A stretch of 64,000 nucleotides of DNA, from contig DKPP01000011.1 of assembly GCA_002471255.1 (NCBI GenBank), positions 374,922 to 438,921 on the forward strand, read 5' to 3'. The DNA is from Akkermansiaceae bacterium UBA7331 (GTDB lineage Bacteria > Verrucomicrobiota > Verrucomicrobiia > Verrucomicrobiales > Akkermansiaceae). Positions within the stretch are counted from its first letter, which is position 1. Each line of letters opens with the position of its first letter. Position numbers and translations under genes: made by a program. Of the stretch, positions 15,700-24,888 are shown one piece after another. The notes under the pieces are model-generated. The model was given only the letters and a program-made list of their open reading frames with translations, ran no database searches and had not been told where the DNA came from.

Positions 15700-15775
15700 A
15701 CGGAACCCCCTTTCGTTCTACACTTTGTTCTACAGTTGGGGGTTGTTGCGATCGTAACTTGTTGAAAGTAAATAA

Positions 15776-15852
15776 TGGTCGGGCTGACAGGATTCGAACC
15801 TGCGACCCCATGCACCCCATGCATGTGCGCTACCAGACTGCGCTACAGCCCG
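15776..15852 (-). tRNA. tRNA-Pro (anticodon GGG)
   Basis: The reverse strand folds into a full cloverleaf: acceptor CGGGCTG/CAGCCCG, D arm GCGCAGTCTGGTAGCGC, anticodon stem CATGC/GCATG around the loop ATGGGGT (anticodon GGG), and T arm GCAGG-TTCGAAT-CCTGT. The discriminator A at 15779 is followed by an encoded CCA (15776-15778). A mobile-gene remnant lies directly 3' of it, the usual orientation for tRNA-targeted integration, but I see no second copy of the tRNA 3' end to serve as the other att site. Confidence 0.95.
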
Positions 15853-15941
15853 CCATAAAATTGTCATTTAGGGTGGGAAGTTGTATATATTATTTTTTTT
15901 GTATTGGCAAGAGGCAATTTTCATGGCAGACAGTTTTTGTT

Positions 15942-16985
15942 ATGAATCAAGTCAAAGTAGCAGTTGTAGGCGCAAGTGGTTATACTGGGCAGGAATTATT
16001 AAGAATTTTGTTAAACCACCGTGGGGTGAATTTGGTATGTGCCACTTCTAGGCAGTATGCCAATCAGTATCTTTGGGAGGTGTTTTCTCGTTTCCGCCAT
16101 GTGCCGGGTGCTGATTTGAAATTTACCGATTCAGATGTTGATGCTATTGTGTCCACTGGGGCCGAGATTGCTTTTTTAGCTTTGCCTCATGGTGTGGCTG
16201 CAGCGTATGCGAGAGGTTTGGTCGATAAGGGGGTAAAGGTGATTGATTTGAGTGCGGATTTCCGTCTTAATTCTGCAGAGGTTTACGAAGAGTTTTATGG
16301 TGCAGCTCACCCTGATGTCGATTTGATGCAAGAGGCTGTTTATGGCTTGCCTGAATGGCGTGCGGATGAAATTGCCAAATCACGAATTGTGGCCTCTCCC
16401 GGGTGTTATCCTACCAGTATTTTGCTTCCTTTGATTCCGTTGCTTAAAGCAGGTTTGCTTGAATCTTCGGGTATTGTCGTATGTTCCGGTAGTGGTGTGA
16501 GTGGTGCTGGACGTAAGGCCGATATTTCTTTGCTTTTCTGTGAATGTAACGAAAGCTTCCGTGCCTATAGTGTGCCTAAGCATCGCCATTTAAGTGAAAT
16601 CGAGCAGGAATTGAGTCTTGCTGCCGATGAAACGGTTGTTATTTCCTTTGTTCCTCATCTGATTCCGGTGAATACGGGGATTTGCTCGACAACTCATGCG
16701 AAAGTGAAGCCGGGCGTTGGTATTGAACAGATTACCGAAGCTTTGGAAAAAGCGTATGCGGATGCACCGTTTGTTCGTTTAATGGGCGTGAATAAATCAG
16801 CTGATACGAAGAACGTGACTCGCACTAATTTCGTAGATATCGGTTGGGCTTACGATGCTCGTACAGGTAATGTGATTTTGATGAGTGCCGAGGATAATGT
16901 GGTGAAAGGTGCCGGTGGGCAGGCTGTGCAAGCTTTCAATGTGATGTTTGGTTTTGATCAGACTGAGGGCTTGTGGCTCATTTAG
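15942..16985 (+). CDS. argC: N-acetyl-gamma-glutamyl-phosphate reductase
   Basis: I place the start at ATG 15942, giving 347 residues beginning MNQVKVAVVGASGYTGQELL with the NAD(P)-binding glycine motif. A longer reading from 15759 would run through the tRNA gene and is not credible. The catalytic Cys is C155 in IVASPGCYPTS, and the conserved SGVSGAGRKAD follows. ArgC reduces N-acetylglutamyl-5-phosphate to the semialdehyde, the third step of arginine synthesis. It is followed 28 bases later by argJ, forming an argCJ operon. Confidence 0.95.
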   Translation: MNQVKVAVVGASGYTGQELLRILLNHRGVNLVCATSRQYANQYLWEVFSRFRHVPGADLKFTDSDVDAIVSTGAEIAFLALPHGVAAAYARGLVDKGVKVIDLSADFRLNSAEVYEEFYGAAHPDVDLMQEAVYGLPEWRADEIAKSRIVASPGCYPTSILLPLIPLLKAGLLESSGIVVCSGSGVSGAGRKADISLLFCECNESFRAYSVPKHRHLSEIEQELSLAADETVVISFVPHLIPVNTGICSTTHAKVKPGVGIEQITEALEKAYADAPFVRLMGVNKSADTKNVTRTNFVDIGWAYDARTGNVILMSAEDNVVKGAGGQAVQAFNVMFGFDQTEGLWLI

Positions 16986-17013
16986 TTTCATGGTATAGAA
17001 AGCGCATAAATAT

Positions 17014-18261
17014 ATGAGTAATTATCAGTATATTGATGGAGGCGTTTGCGCTCCTAAAGGATTTCAAGGTAGTGCTGTTTCTTGCGGTATTAAGAACCCT
17101 GAGGCTACACGTTTAGACTTGGCTTTGATTTATTCCACCGAGCCTTGCACCTCTGCCGGTACGTTTACGACGAATCGTGTTAAAGCGGCTTGCGTAAAGG
17201 TATGTCAAAAGCATCTGGAAATGGGTGATATACGCGCCATTGTTGCCAATAGTGGCAATGCTAATGCTTGTACGGGTGCCGCCGGTATGGAAGATGCCAA
17301 AGCGGAGTGTTACCGTCTTGCCGAATTATTGCCTATTAGCCCGGCGGAAGTTGCTGTATGCTCTACGGGTGTGATTGGTCTGCCTATGCCGATGATGCGT
17401 ATTTTACCTAAGTTTGATTCCTTGGTAGAGGGTTTATCTCATGATAAAGGTATGCCTGTGGCTCAGGCGATCATGACGAGTGATACTAAGGAAAAAACCA
17501 TGGCAGTTGAGGTTGAGATACAAGGTAAGCCTGTACGTATTGGTGTGTGCTGTAAAGGTGCCGGTATGATCAATCCTAATATGGCTACGATGCTTTGCTT
17601 TATTACTACCGATGTTGGCATTGATCGTAATGTGCTTGAGCTTTGTGTTAAATCAGGTGTAGATCATTCGTTTAATTGCATCACTATTGATGGTGATATG
17701 AGTACGAACGATACGGTTTTAGTCTTGGCAAACGGAGCTTCTACGGTCAAAGTTGAATCTCCTGACGATATCTTTATTTTCCAACAAGCCTTGTCTTATG
17801 TTATGTTGGAGATGGCTAAGCATATTGTACAAGATGGTGAGCGTGTGACTAAATTTGTGACGGTTAAAGTTGTAGGTGCTGAAACGGAAGAGGAGGCTAT
17901 CTTGGCATCTGAGGCTGTTGCTAAGTCTTCTTTGGTTAAATCCTCATGGAATGGTAACGACCCGAACTGGGGTCGCATCATTCATGCCGTAGGATATTGC
18001 GGCGCTCCCGTGGAAGAAGAAAAAATCGATATCGACATTGCAGGTTTGCCGGCATGCCGTGGTGGTTTGCAAACGGATACTCCTTCAGATTCTTTACGTG
18101 AGGCTGTGCAAGTAAAAGATTTTGAGATTTTAATTAATTTAAACAGAGGTGAATATAATCATGTTGTTTATACAACTGATCTTTCTCCTGAATATGTTGA
18201 TTATAACCGTTCCGAATATGCCTATTGGAATCAGGCTAAAGCCGACGGATTAACTTCTTAA
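17014..18261 (+). CDS. argJ: Bifunctional ornithine acetyltransferase / N-acetylglutamate synthase
   Basis: The 415-residue precursor has the ArgJ self-cleavage site NPNMATMLCF, with the nucleophilic Thr at residue 192. Cleavage would give alpha and beta chains of about 191 and 224 residues. Also present are ANSGNANACTG, the oxyanion-type CSTGVIGLPMP and the conserved GNDPNWGRI. ArgJ transfers the acetyl group from N-acetylornithine to glutamate, recycling it; whether it also uses acetyl-CoA cannot be judged by eye. It follows argC closely. Confidence 0.95.
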   Translation: MSNYQYIDGGVCAPKGFQGSAVSCGIKNPEATRLDLALIYSTEPCTSAGTFTTNRVKAACVKVCQKHLEMGDIRAIVANSGNANACTGAAGMEDAKAECYRLAELLPISPAEVAVCSTGVIGLPMPMMRILPKFDSLVEGLSHDKGMPVAQAIMTSDTKEKTMAVEVEIQGKPVRIGVCCKGAGMINPNMATMLCFITTDVGIDRNVLELCVKSGVDHSFNCITIDGDMSTNDTVLVLANGASTVKVESPDDIFIFQQALSYVMLEMAKHIVQDGERVTKFVTVKVVGAETEEEAILASEAVAKSSLVKSSWNGNDPNWGRIIHAVGYCGAPVEEEKIDIDIAGLPACRGGLQTDTPSDSLREAVQVKDFEILINLNRGEYNHVVYTTDLSPEYVDYNRSEYAYWNQAKADGLTS

Positions 18262-18353
18262 TTTTTCAAAAAGATTTTGAGTTAAATGGTCGTAGATATT
18301 GTCATTACTAGGTAGTTTCCTAGCATTCAATATTAAACTTTCGCTACATTCAC

Positions 18354-19241
18354 ATGAAAAGTAACACGACCTTCTTAATCTGCATTGCTCTTGTGGCATT
18401 TCTTTCCTCATCATCTTTTGCTGGGGAAAAATGCCAGGGGGTTAATCATCAATCATTTTTAAAAAAATATTGTAAAAATCTCAGCATTTCCAAGCAATCC
18501 GGTTATGCTTCTTCGTACGTTTATCGAGGTTTAGTAGCTTCGCGCGCTATTTTTGATGGTAATACGGTTGTGCCTTCTTTTTTAGATTTAAAGTACGAAT
18601 TGTGTGAATCGAATTCTCTTTTTCTCGATTTAGGTTTTACCGCCATCGGATCAGCTCGTAAAGCATTTGGCTTGGATGTCAAAGATAAGGCTCATAATGA
18701 ATTTAGCGTTGATTTAGGTTGGCAACATACTAGTTTGTCAAAAAAACTTACGACCTCTTTCTATTGGGGGATGGATCATGGCGGTTTGCCTGGTTTATAT
18801 GCAAAATTAGGAGAAAATAAGCCTCATTCTCTAGTGCAAGAGTTTTCCTTAGCTTTTAATTACGCTTTGTCTGATCGCTGGAATGTAGGTATTATCAATT
18901 CTTACAGTTTTTATGGGATGACCGGGTGGTGGTTTGAGCCATACATCAATTATCACCAGAAATTCAATGAATGGATTGGTATTAATGCCACCATGGGGAT
19001 GTCTGCCACTGCCGGTTATTTTGGTAGTTATCAGGCAAATGCGAATGGGGCACAAGCTTGGTTTATTAAAACGGAGTTTCCTATCCCACTTCATTACAAA
19101 ACGTGGGAATTATCTCCATTTGTATCATTTAACTGGGCAGGTAGTGGAGCTATGAAAGCAAATGAGCTGTTCCCTATTCAAGATAGACCTTATAAAAACT
19201 TTGCCGTTGTCGCAGGGGTTTATTTGACTTATACGTTTTAA
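18354..19241 (+). CDS. Outer-membrane beta-barrel protein
   Basis: The 295-residue protein has a signal peptide (residues 1-23, ending SSFAGE). The body alternates in the manner of beta-strands, with aromatic girdles (YASSYVYRGLVASRAIF, WNVGIINSYSFYGMTGWWF), and ends in VYLTYTF. A C-terminal Phe is the usual BAM recognition signal. The YVYRG motif early in the chain resembles the TorF-type putative porin family, a tentative match. The role could be nutrient uptake. It is monocistronic. Confidence 0.75.
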   Translation: MKSNTTFLICIALVAFLSSSSFAGEKCQGVNHQSFLKKYCKNLSISKQSGYASSYVYRGLVASRAIFDGNTVVPSFLDLKYELCESNSLFLDLGFTAIGSARKAFGLDVKDKAHNEFSVDLGWQHTSLSKKLTTSFYWGMDHGGLPGLYAKLGENKPHSLVQEFSLAFNYALSDRWNVGIINSYSFYGMTGWWFEPYINYHQKFNEWIGINATMGMSATAGYFGSYQANANGAQAWFIKTEFPIPLHYKTWELSPFVSFNWAGSGAMKANELFPIQDRPYKNFAVVAGVYLTYTF

Positions 19242-19295
19242 TAGGGTCATCGCTATGGGCTTATAGACCGATACGACTATTTCTCGCATATGAAA

Positions 19296-19327
19296 AATCC
19301 CTCGCCTTAATGAAAAGACGAGGGATT
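19296..19327 (-). terminator. Terminator of pyk (possibly bidirectional)
   Basis: AATCCCTCG (19296-19304) pairs with CGAGGGATT (19319-19327). On the minus strand a TTTTT-type tract follows, matching the pyk 3' end 24 bases away. Confidence 0.8.
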
Positions 19328-19350
19328 ATTAATTGTATTAGAAAGTGTGC

Positions 19351-20796
19351 TTATTGAGCCCTCATGAAAATAATTGAGTCGGCTAAGAGTTCGCCTTGTA
19401 AGCTATCACCTTGGATAATGACCGGTTGACCGGAAGTGATTAAGCCTTTTTCCTTCAATAGCTCAATGGCGGCAGCAATCATGCGTTCAGGATCTTTTAA
19501 GAAAGGAGATTCAAAGGCGGTAACACCACGAGCCAAAGACAATTGGCGCACTACAACAGGGTCATTGCTGATGGCATAGATAGGTGTGTGTTTAGGTCTC
19601 AATACGGAAGCTTGTGTAGCTGCTAATCCACGACGAGTGAATACAATTAAAGCTGAGCCTTCGACCGAGTCCGCTAAAGAGATGGCAGCCTTGGTGGCCT
19701 TTTGTCGATCGCCGGATAAGATCGCCTGATCTTCGAAGTGCAGGCGCCCTTCTTTTTCCATGCGGTTGGCAATAGATTTTAGTACTTGTACGCAACGAGT
19801 CGGATACAAACCAACTGAGGTCTCGCCGGAAAGCATGACAGCATCAGCTTGCTCAAAGATGGCATTAGAAACGTCTGTTACTTCAGCACGAGTCGGAGTA
19901 GGCTGGGTAATCATAGATTCCAACATGTGAGTGGCTACGATGCAGCGTCTGCCCAAACGGTGACAATTTTCTAAAATTTGGCGTTGAATGATTGGTAATT
20001 CTTCGATGCTCACTTCGATGCCCAAGTCACCACGAGCTACCATAATAACATCAGCAGCAATGATGATATCGTCAATATGGCGAATGGCCTGCTGGTCTTC
20101 GATCTTAGCAACGATTTGTGCACGTCCGTGTAAGTTTTCGATATGTCTGCGTAGTTCCGTAACATGCTCAGCGCTACGTACGAAGGACATAGCTACGTAG
20201 TCTGTTTCACATTCCACAGCTACTTCCAAGTCAGCTAAGTCTTTTTCCGTCAAGGCCGGTAAGCGTAGGGCTACGCCCGGTAGGTTGATGTGGCGGCGTG
20301 AGCCAAACACACCGTCGGTAAGTACCTTGCAAGTAATGCGGTCAGATTGGACTTGCTCTACTTTCATCAATAGGTTGCCATTATCTACCACGATCGTGTT
20401 GCCTTCGCTGACGTCTTGAAGCAAGCCGTCATAGTTAACAGTGGTCGAGTAGTCTAATTTTGCTTCCGCTGTTTGTAGGCGAAACTCAAGATGGTCACCT
20501 GCCTTAAGTTGATATGGTTCGGCAAGTTCTCCGGTACGAATGGACGGACCTTGTAAGTCAAACAAAACACCTACGTTTGCTTGCATTTCAGCCGCTTTGC
20601 GGCGAATTTTGAAAACGACTTCTCGCACCCAATCATGCTTGGAATGACTCATATTGAGTCGGAAGACATTGGCTCCTGCTTCGATTAATTTGCCGAGCAT
20701 TTCGGCAGAATCGGTAGCTGGTCCAACTGTACAGATTATTTTGGTGGCGCACGTAGAATGAAAATCGGTCATATAAGCTGGCGTCAGTTTATCCAT
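19351..20796 (-). CDS. pyk: Pyruvate kinase
   Basis: The 481-residue enzyme shows KIICTVGPATDS and NVFRLNMSHSKHDW at the start, the catalytic lysine region IVAKIEDQQAI, the metal site VARGDLGIEV, and the C-terminal allosteric domain. It converts PEP and ADP to pyruvate and ATP, the last glycolytic step; gap and pgk are also in this window at 61-63 kb. The N-terminus carries about 17 extra residues before TKIICTVGP. An internal start (MTDFHST) 9 codons later is possible. Confidence 0.95.
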   Translation of the reverse strand: MDKLTPAYMTDFHSTCATKIICTVGPATDSAEMLGKLIEAGANVFRLNMSHSKHDWVREVVFKIRRKAAEMQANVGVLFDLQGPSIRTGELAEPYQLKAGDHLEFRLQTAEAKLDYSTTVNYDGLLQDVSEGNTIVVDNGNLLMKVEQVQSDRITCKVLTDGVFGSRRHINLPGVALRLPALTEKDLADLEVAVECETDYVAMSFVRSAEHVTELRRHIENLHGRAQIVAKIEDQQAIRHIDDIIIAADVIMVARGDLGIEVSIEELPIIQRQILENCHRLGRRCIVATHMLESMITQPTPTRAEVTDVSNAIFEQADAVMLSGETSVGLYPTRCVQVLKSIANRMEKEGRLHFEDQAILSGDRQKATKAAISLADSVEGSALIVFTRRGLAATQASVLRPKHTPIYAISNDPVVVRQLSLARGVTAFESPFLKDPERMIAAAIELLKEKGLITSGQPVIIQGDSLQGELLADSIIFMRAQ

Positions 20797-20873
20797 TTAT
20801 TCTACGAAAAGAAGTTTTTTATCAAGTATGGCAGTATTGTTGCAAGTTTTTTGCAAATAGGCATAATAAGGGC

Positions 20874-22115
20874 ATGAGAAAAGGTCAAGTGGAGTTAATT
20901 ACCACCGGGACGGAATTACTTTTGGGCGCTGTGGTTAATACTAATGCTTCTTGGTTAGGGCAAAAGCTTACCAATTTGGGATTAAGGGTGACACTCCAGA
21001 CTACCGTGCCCGATGGTGATGCTATTTCCGACGCCTTGACCGATTCAATGAGTCGTCATCCTGATATCATTATTATTAGCGGTGGTCTTGGTCCTACGAG
21101 TGATGATGTGACTCGTGAATGTGTCGCTCAAGTTTGTGGTTTGAAGTTGGAATATAGGGAAGATGCCGAGCTTGACTTGCGACAACGATTTCATGATATG
21201 GGAAAAGTGATGACCGATAATAATTTGAGGCAGACCTATGCACCTGAGTCATCACAATTATTAAAAAATGAAAAAGGAACGGCCCCCGGAATCTGGATTC
21301 CTGCTAATGATGGCAGACCTCATATTTTTTTGGTTCCGGGCCCTCCTCGTGAGCTTTATTGGGTTTACGAACAGGAAATTGTGCCTATTTTACAGCGTGT
21401 CTTAAGTTTACCGGAAATGGCAGTGAGTACTTTTACTTTTTTTGGAGCGTCAGAGAGTTCCTTAGCTGAGCGAGTAGATGGTGTTTTATCCTCAAGTGGT
21501 TTGGAGTACGGTTATTGTGCCCGCATAGGTGAGGTGGATGTGCGTGTGGTCGGCCCTCGCCAGCAGGTAGATGAGGTTTTAGCCGAAGTAAAAAGCCTAT
21601 TGCCTGATTTTGTTTGCGCTCAAAATCATGAAACGCTTGCGGAATATACCGTAAACATATTAGAGTCAAACAAGCTCGTTCTTACTACGGCAGAAAGTTG
21701 TACCGGAGGTATGATCGCCACGCGTATCACAGATGTGCCCGGATCATCTGCTGTTTTTAAATATGGTTTTGTCACTTATAGTAACGAAGCGAAAGTCGAT
21801 ATGCTAGGCGTTGATCGTCAGCTGATCGATTCTTTCGGTGTTGTAAGCGAGCCGGTCGTTATCACCATGGCTCAGTGTGCGCTGAATAAGTCAGGGGCAA
21901 ACATTGCTGTGGCTGTCACAGGGGAGGCCGGGCCTCTCGCTAGTCCCGATTCCCAACCTGTGGGTACAGTATGGGTTGCTTGGGCGATGAGTAATGGGAA
22001 AACTTACGCTAAATGCCTTCACTATCCTAAACTCAGTAGAGGCGATATCCGTTACCGTGTAAGCCAAGAGGCCCTTATTGGGATATGCAAATTAGCGAAC
22101 GGGATGAATTTTTAG
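20874..22115 (+). CDS. cinA: CinA-family protein (nicotinamide mononucleotide deamidase type)
   Basis: The 413-residue protein has the two-domain CinA architecture. The N-terminal molybdopterin-binding-like (COG1058) domain has ELITTGTELLLGAVVNTNAS and GGLGPTSDDVTRE. The C-terminal PncC domain has LTTAESCTGGMIATRI and VAVTGEAGP. The Ser of AESCTGG is the amidase nucleophile. It recycles NMN to nicotinate mononucleotide, and in some bacteria is linked to competence or pyrophosphate hydrolysis. It is divergent from pyk with a 77-base shared promoter region. Confidence 0.92.
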   Translation: MRKGQVELITTGTELLLGAVVNTNASWLGQKLTNLGLRVTLQTTVPDGDAISDALTDSMSRHPDIIIISGGLGPTSDDVTRECVAQVCGLKLEYREDAELDLRQRFHDMGKVMTDNNLRQTYAPESSQLLKNEKGTAPGIWIPANDGRPHIFLVPGPPRELYWVYEQEIVPILQRVLSLPEMAVSTFTFFGASESSLAERVDGVLSSSGLEYGYCARIGEVDVRVVGPRQQVDEVLAEVKSLLPDFVCAQNHETLAEYTVNILESNKLVLTTAESCTGGMIATRITDVPGSSAVFKYGFVTYSNEAKVDMLGVDRQLIDSFGVVSEPVVITMAQCALNKSGANIAVAVTGEAGPLASPDSQPVGTVWVAWAMSNGKTYAKCLHYPKLSRGDIRYRVSQEALIGICKLANGMNF

Positions 22116-22327
22116 AGATTCAAGAGGGACTATCTTCAGTATTTGATAGCCGGTGAGATTGTTCGTGAGAGGGAAACAGGTTTTAGAAATTCTTAATCAC
22201 AAACCTTTATAATGTCGCTATCGTTAATTAGAGTTTTTCCAAAGTACAATCACGTGTAGTCACTACATAGATGGGAAATTATAATGGCGATAGTACTTAT
22301 CCGGTTTTTGAGTTAATTGGTTAACGT

Positions 22328-23458
22328 TTATGGTTTTTCATCTATTTTTTTAGGTCTAGTGCTATCATATTTATACATTTTGTATTCTAATGTTTTAATG
22401 TTAGGAATGAGTGAAAAAGCCGTTGATTCTTTTTTGTTTTTAAGTAATAGTTGTTGATAGGGCTTAACCAAATTGCCTTTAACTAATTGGTTGGATGTTG
22501 GGGTTGACTGTAAGTAAGAGTATATAAATAAAGCAATATCATTATCAGTTTTGCATCCGGCCTTCCCTATAATATCTATAATTGTTTTTGGATTTTTGAT
22601 TTGGTTGGATGCTATTATTTTTGCCAATGTCCCCGAAGCAGATTCCTGCAACATACACATGTTTTCCAAATTTGATTTTCTTTCATTGATTTCACGGCTT
22701 AAACAAATTTCAAGTGGATCTGCACATGATAGAAAGGGGCCTCCTAAGGGGTCGCCATATAACGCCATGCTTTCTTCATCTATCTCATTGATATGTTTTT
22801 CCATATATTGAATAGTAGAGAAATGATGAAAATTGCTAGTTTTTAATCTACTTATGGATTCTGCTAATAAATCAACAAGTATGGTCTTTTCATTTGTTAA
22901 TTGCTCAGACTCAAATCCTGTAATCATGTAAGAAAATGTGTCTTTTAATAGTTTAATGGCTGTTGTTTTGGCTTTTATATGACCATTAAGGTGTTCATAA
23001 CCGACTTTATATGATTCATGCATATCGGATTGGATGTCCGGGGTGGAAAGAACAAGATTAGCAAGATATAAGGCATGATTAATGATTTCCGGATTAGAAC
23101 TATTAGTTAACTCTTTTTCGATCGCTTCGCATTCCATTAAAGCCTTTTTAAAAAATACGTATCGTTTTGTTGTGTCTTGAGCTAAAAGTGCTAATTTCTG
23201 ATACGTTTTCTGTGCCTCTGTAGAAAATTGAGAATCACCCAGAATTGCATTATAAGCAGTTTGATTATTTGTTACATAGTATTCATCAGTCCTATTCGCT
23301 GGTAGGACATAGGGAAATTTGCTTCTATCCGCTATTTTGTAATATAGTTGATTTGGATTAACATATTCCGGTTTAAACCAATCAAAACTTAGGTCGTCAT
23401 TTGATAAAGCTTGCGTATGAGTAATTAAAAATGGAAGTATCAAAATTAATTTTTTCAT
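22328..23458 (-). CDS. Secreted helical protein of unknown function
   Basis: The 376-residue protein has a signal peptide (MKKLILILPFLITHTQALS). The rest is predominantly helical, with no domain I know. It shares a weak pattern with the 506-residue protein at 25979-27499: LANLVLSTPDIQSDMHES versus LAKAVLDLPYIDIRERS, and ENMCMLQES versus GNMCRLESL. They may be distant paralogues. Its start overlaps the stop of the upstream 164-residue gene by 4 bases, so the two are translationally coupled. The cluster looks lineage-specific. Confidence 0.75.
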   Translation of the reverse strand: MKKLILILPFLITHTQALSNDDLSFDWFKPEYVNPNQLYYKIADRSKFPYVLPANRTDEYYVTNNQTAYNAILGDSQFSTEAQKTYQKLALLAQDTTKRYVFFKKALMECEAIEKELTNSSNPEIINHALYLANLVLSTPDIQSDMHESYKVGYEHLNGHIKAKTTAIKLLKDTFSYMITGFESEQLTNEKTILVDLLAESISRLKTSNFHHFSTIQYMEKHINEIDEESMALYGDPLGGPFLSCADPLEICLSREINERKSNLENMCMLQESASGTLAKIIASNQIKNPKTIIDIIGKAGCKTDNDIALFIYSYLQSTPTSNQLVKGNLVKPYQQLLLKNKKESTAFSLIPNIKTLEYKMYKYDSTRPKKIDEKP

Positions 23459-23949
23459 AGAGTTATCTGTTTATTATTTTGATGTATCTTAATCATATCT
23501 TTAATTTCAGGGTCTTTATCTTTTAACTCATTGAAACATTTCGTGACATCAAAATATGCAATTCCTCTCTTATTGTCGAATTCAATAAATGCTACATAAA
23601 TAGTTTTATTGTCGTTCATATTTAGCGTGTATCCGGACTGTTGACTTCCTGGGTATTTTTTGAAAATAAATTTGTCGATATAATTGTTTAAATCTTCTAA
23701 ATTTTCTATCTTGGAGCTATTGACAACAGCAGGATTTTCATAAGATCCTTTTTCTTCGGGTATATACAATGTTACCCTTTTAGGTAAAGTTACTGAACCG
23801 ATTAGTTTGCCTTCAGAATGGACAGTAGCCGTTATACCATCAGATGTGATAGCTATTTTTGCATCACTAGACTCTTTTGCATAAGAATTATGTAATAATG
23901 TAAACCCTATAGTTAGGGTGCAAAACAATAAGGCTTTATTATTCTTCAT
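23455..23949 (-). CDS. Secreted protein with one copy of the cluster's repeat domain
   Basis: The 164-residue product has a signal peptide (ends YAKES) and a C-terminal domain of about 90 residues. It reads LEDLNNYIDKFIFKKYPGS, then NDNKTIYVAFIEFDN and IAYFDVTKCFNELKDKD. The same layout (helix with YI/Y-K-YP or YGKNY, a strand ending VxFIExD, then FDVTxxxxxLxxK) recurs in the two genes upstream. It overlaps the next gene by 4 bases. Function unknown. Confidence 0.75.
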   Translation of the reverse strand: MKNNKALLFCTLTIGFTLLHNSYAKESSDAKIAITSDGITATVHSEGKLIGSVTLPKRVTLYIPEEKGSYENPAVVNSSKIENLEDLNNYIDKFIFKKYPGSQQSGYTLNMNDNKTIYVAFIEFDNKRGIAYFDVTKCFNELKDKDPEIKDMIKIHQNNKQITL

Positions 23950-24059
23950 ATATAAAAATTAATGACTTTTGGGTTAAATCTAAAGCAGAAATCAGTTGGT
24001 GCTAGCAAATTAATAGTCGTAATTACATCGTTAATCATGAAATCTATTATAGTTTGATC

Positions 24060-24866
24060 TTACCAATCTTGAGATATTAAGTTGGTTGTCATTCCACCAC
24101 CTTCTTCTAAAGATTTTTGAATTTTTGCAAATTTGGCCTTATCCTTATTGATCATTTGTTTCATTGCTTCCGTAACATCAAATGCAATTAGAATAGAATG
24201 GTTATCATTGTTATCTTTTTCGATGAACACTACGTTAATATAACGTTGTTTTTCATCAAGAAGCACCGTATTTACGACTATGCCATAATTTTTTCCATAC
24301 GTTTTTTTAATATACTTGGATTGCGCTTTTTTAATGGATGGAATATCCTTTTGCTCAATCAATGACATAGGAGATTCGACAGAATATTTAGTATCTACCG
24401 TTACCTTTTTAGGTTCGGTTTGTGAAGGGTTTTCTGGTTTAGGAAATGAATCGCTAGAATATTCTTTTAAGAAATCTTCGACTTGTTTCTTGGTTTTTTG
24501 ATCTCCGGTTTCTTTTAATTTATTAATCGCATCAGTTATATCAAAGCATACATAAAACAACTCTTTACTATTATTGGCGGTAGCTAAACGATAAATAATC
24601 TTGTTGTTGTCATCCGACATAGAGCTAGCGATTATTTTTCTATCCGGATGATTTTTTTTCATATAAGCATCGATAGACTTCATCATATCATCAAAAGATT
24701 TGATGTTTTTTGGATTGATGATTTCAGGGGTATCGTAGTTGCCTAAGGACGCCTGTGTTGCTGGTTTATAGCCAGTTGTTTCTGTATTTAGGTTCTCCTG
24801 CTTTGATTCAGCATATCCTAGCCCTGCTAAGGTTAGGGTTAAAATTATTTGTGCGATGTTTTTCAT
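24060..24866 (-). CDS. Secreted protein with two tandem copies of the repeat domain
   Basis: The 268-residue product has a signal peptide (ends GYAESK). Domain 1 is around residues 48-140 (FDDMMKSIDAYMKKNHPD, LFYVCFDITDAINKLKE). Domain 2 is around residues 155-260 (IKKAQSKYIKKTYGKNYG, INVVFIEKDN, ILIAFDVTEAMKQM). Domain 2 is very close to the single domain of the next gene upstream (24889-25386), suggesting recent duplication. There are no catalytic motifs. Small alpha/beta domains repeated in exported proteins suggest binding or inhibition rather than catalysis, but that is a guess. Confidence 0.75.
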   Translation of the reverse strand: MKNIAQIILTLTLAGLGYAESKQENLNTETTGYKPATQASLGNYDTPEIINPKNIKSFDDMMKSIDAYMKKNHPDRKIIASSMSDDNNKIIYRLATANNSKELFYVCFDITDAINKLKETGDQKTKKQVEDFLKEYSSDSFPKPENPSQTEPKKVTVDTKYSVESPMSLIEQKDIPSIKKAQSKYIKKTYGKNYGIVVNTVLLDEKQRYINVVFIEKDNNDNHSILIAFDVTEAMKQMINKDKAKFAKIQKSLEEGGGMTTNLISQDW

Positions 24867-24888
24867 ATTGTTGTTTTATATTAATGAT

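Noticed and set aside
15776..15852. att-site duplication of the tRNA-Pro 3' end
   Set aside because: I looked for a second copy of the T-arm sequence to the left (9.5-15.7 kb) and found none, so the second island boundary is undefined.
15759..15941. N-terminal extension of argC
   Set aside because: The open frame runs through the tRNA-Pro gene; ArgC homology begins at ATG 15942 with the normal length.
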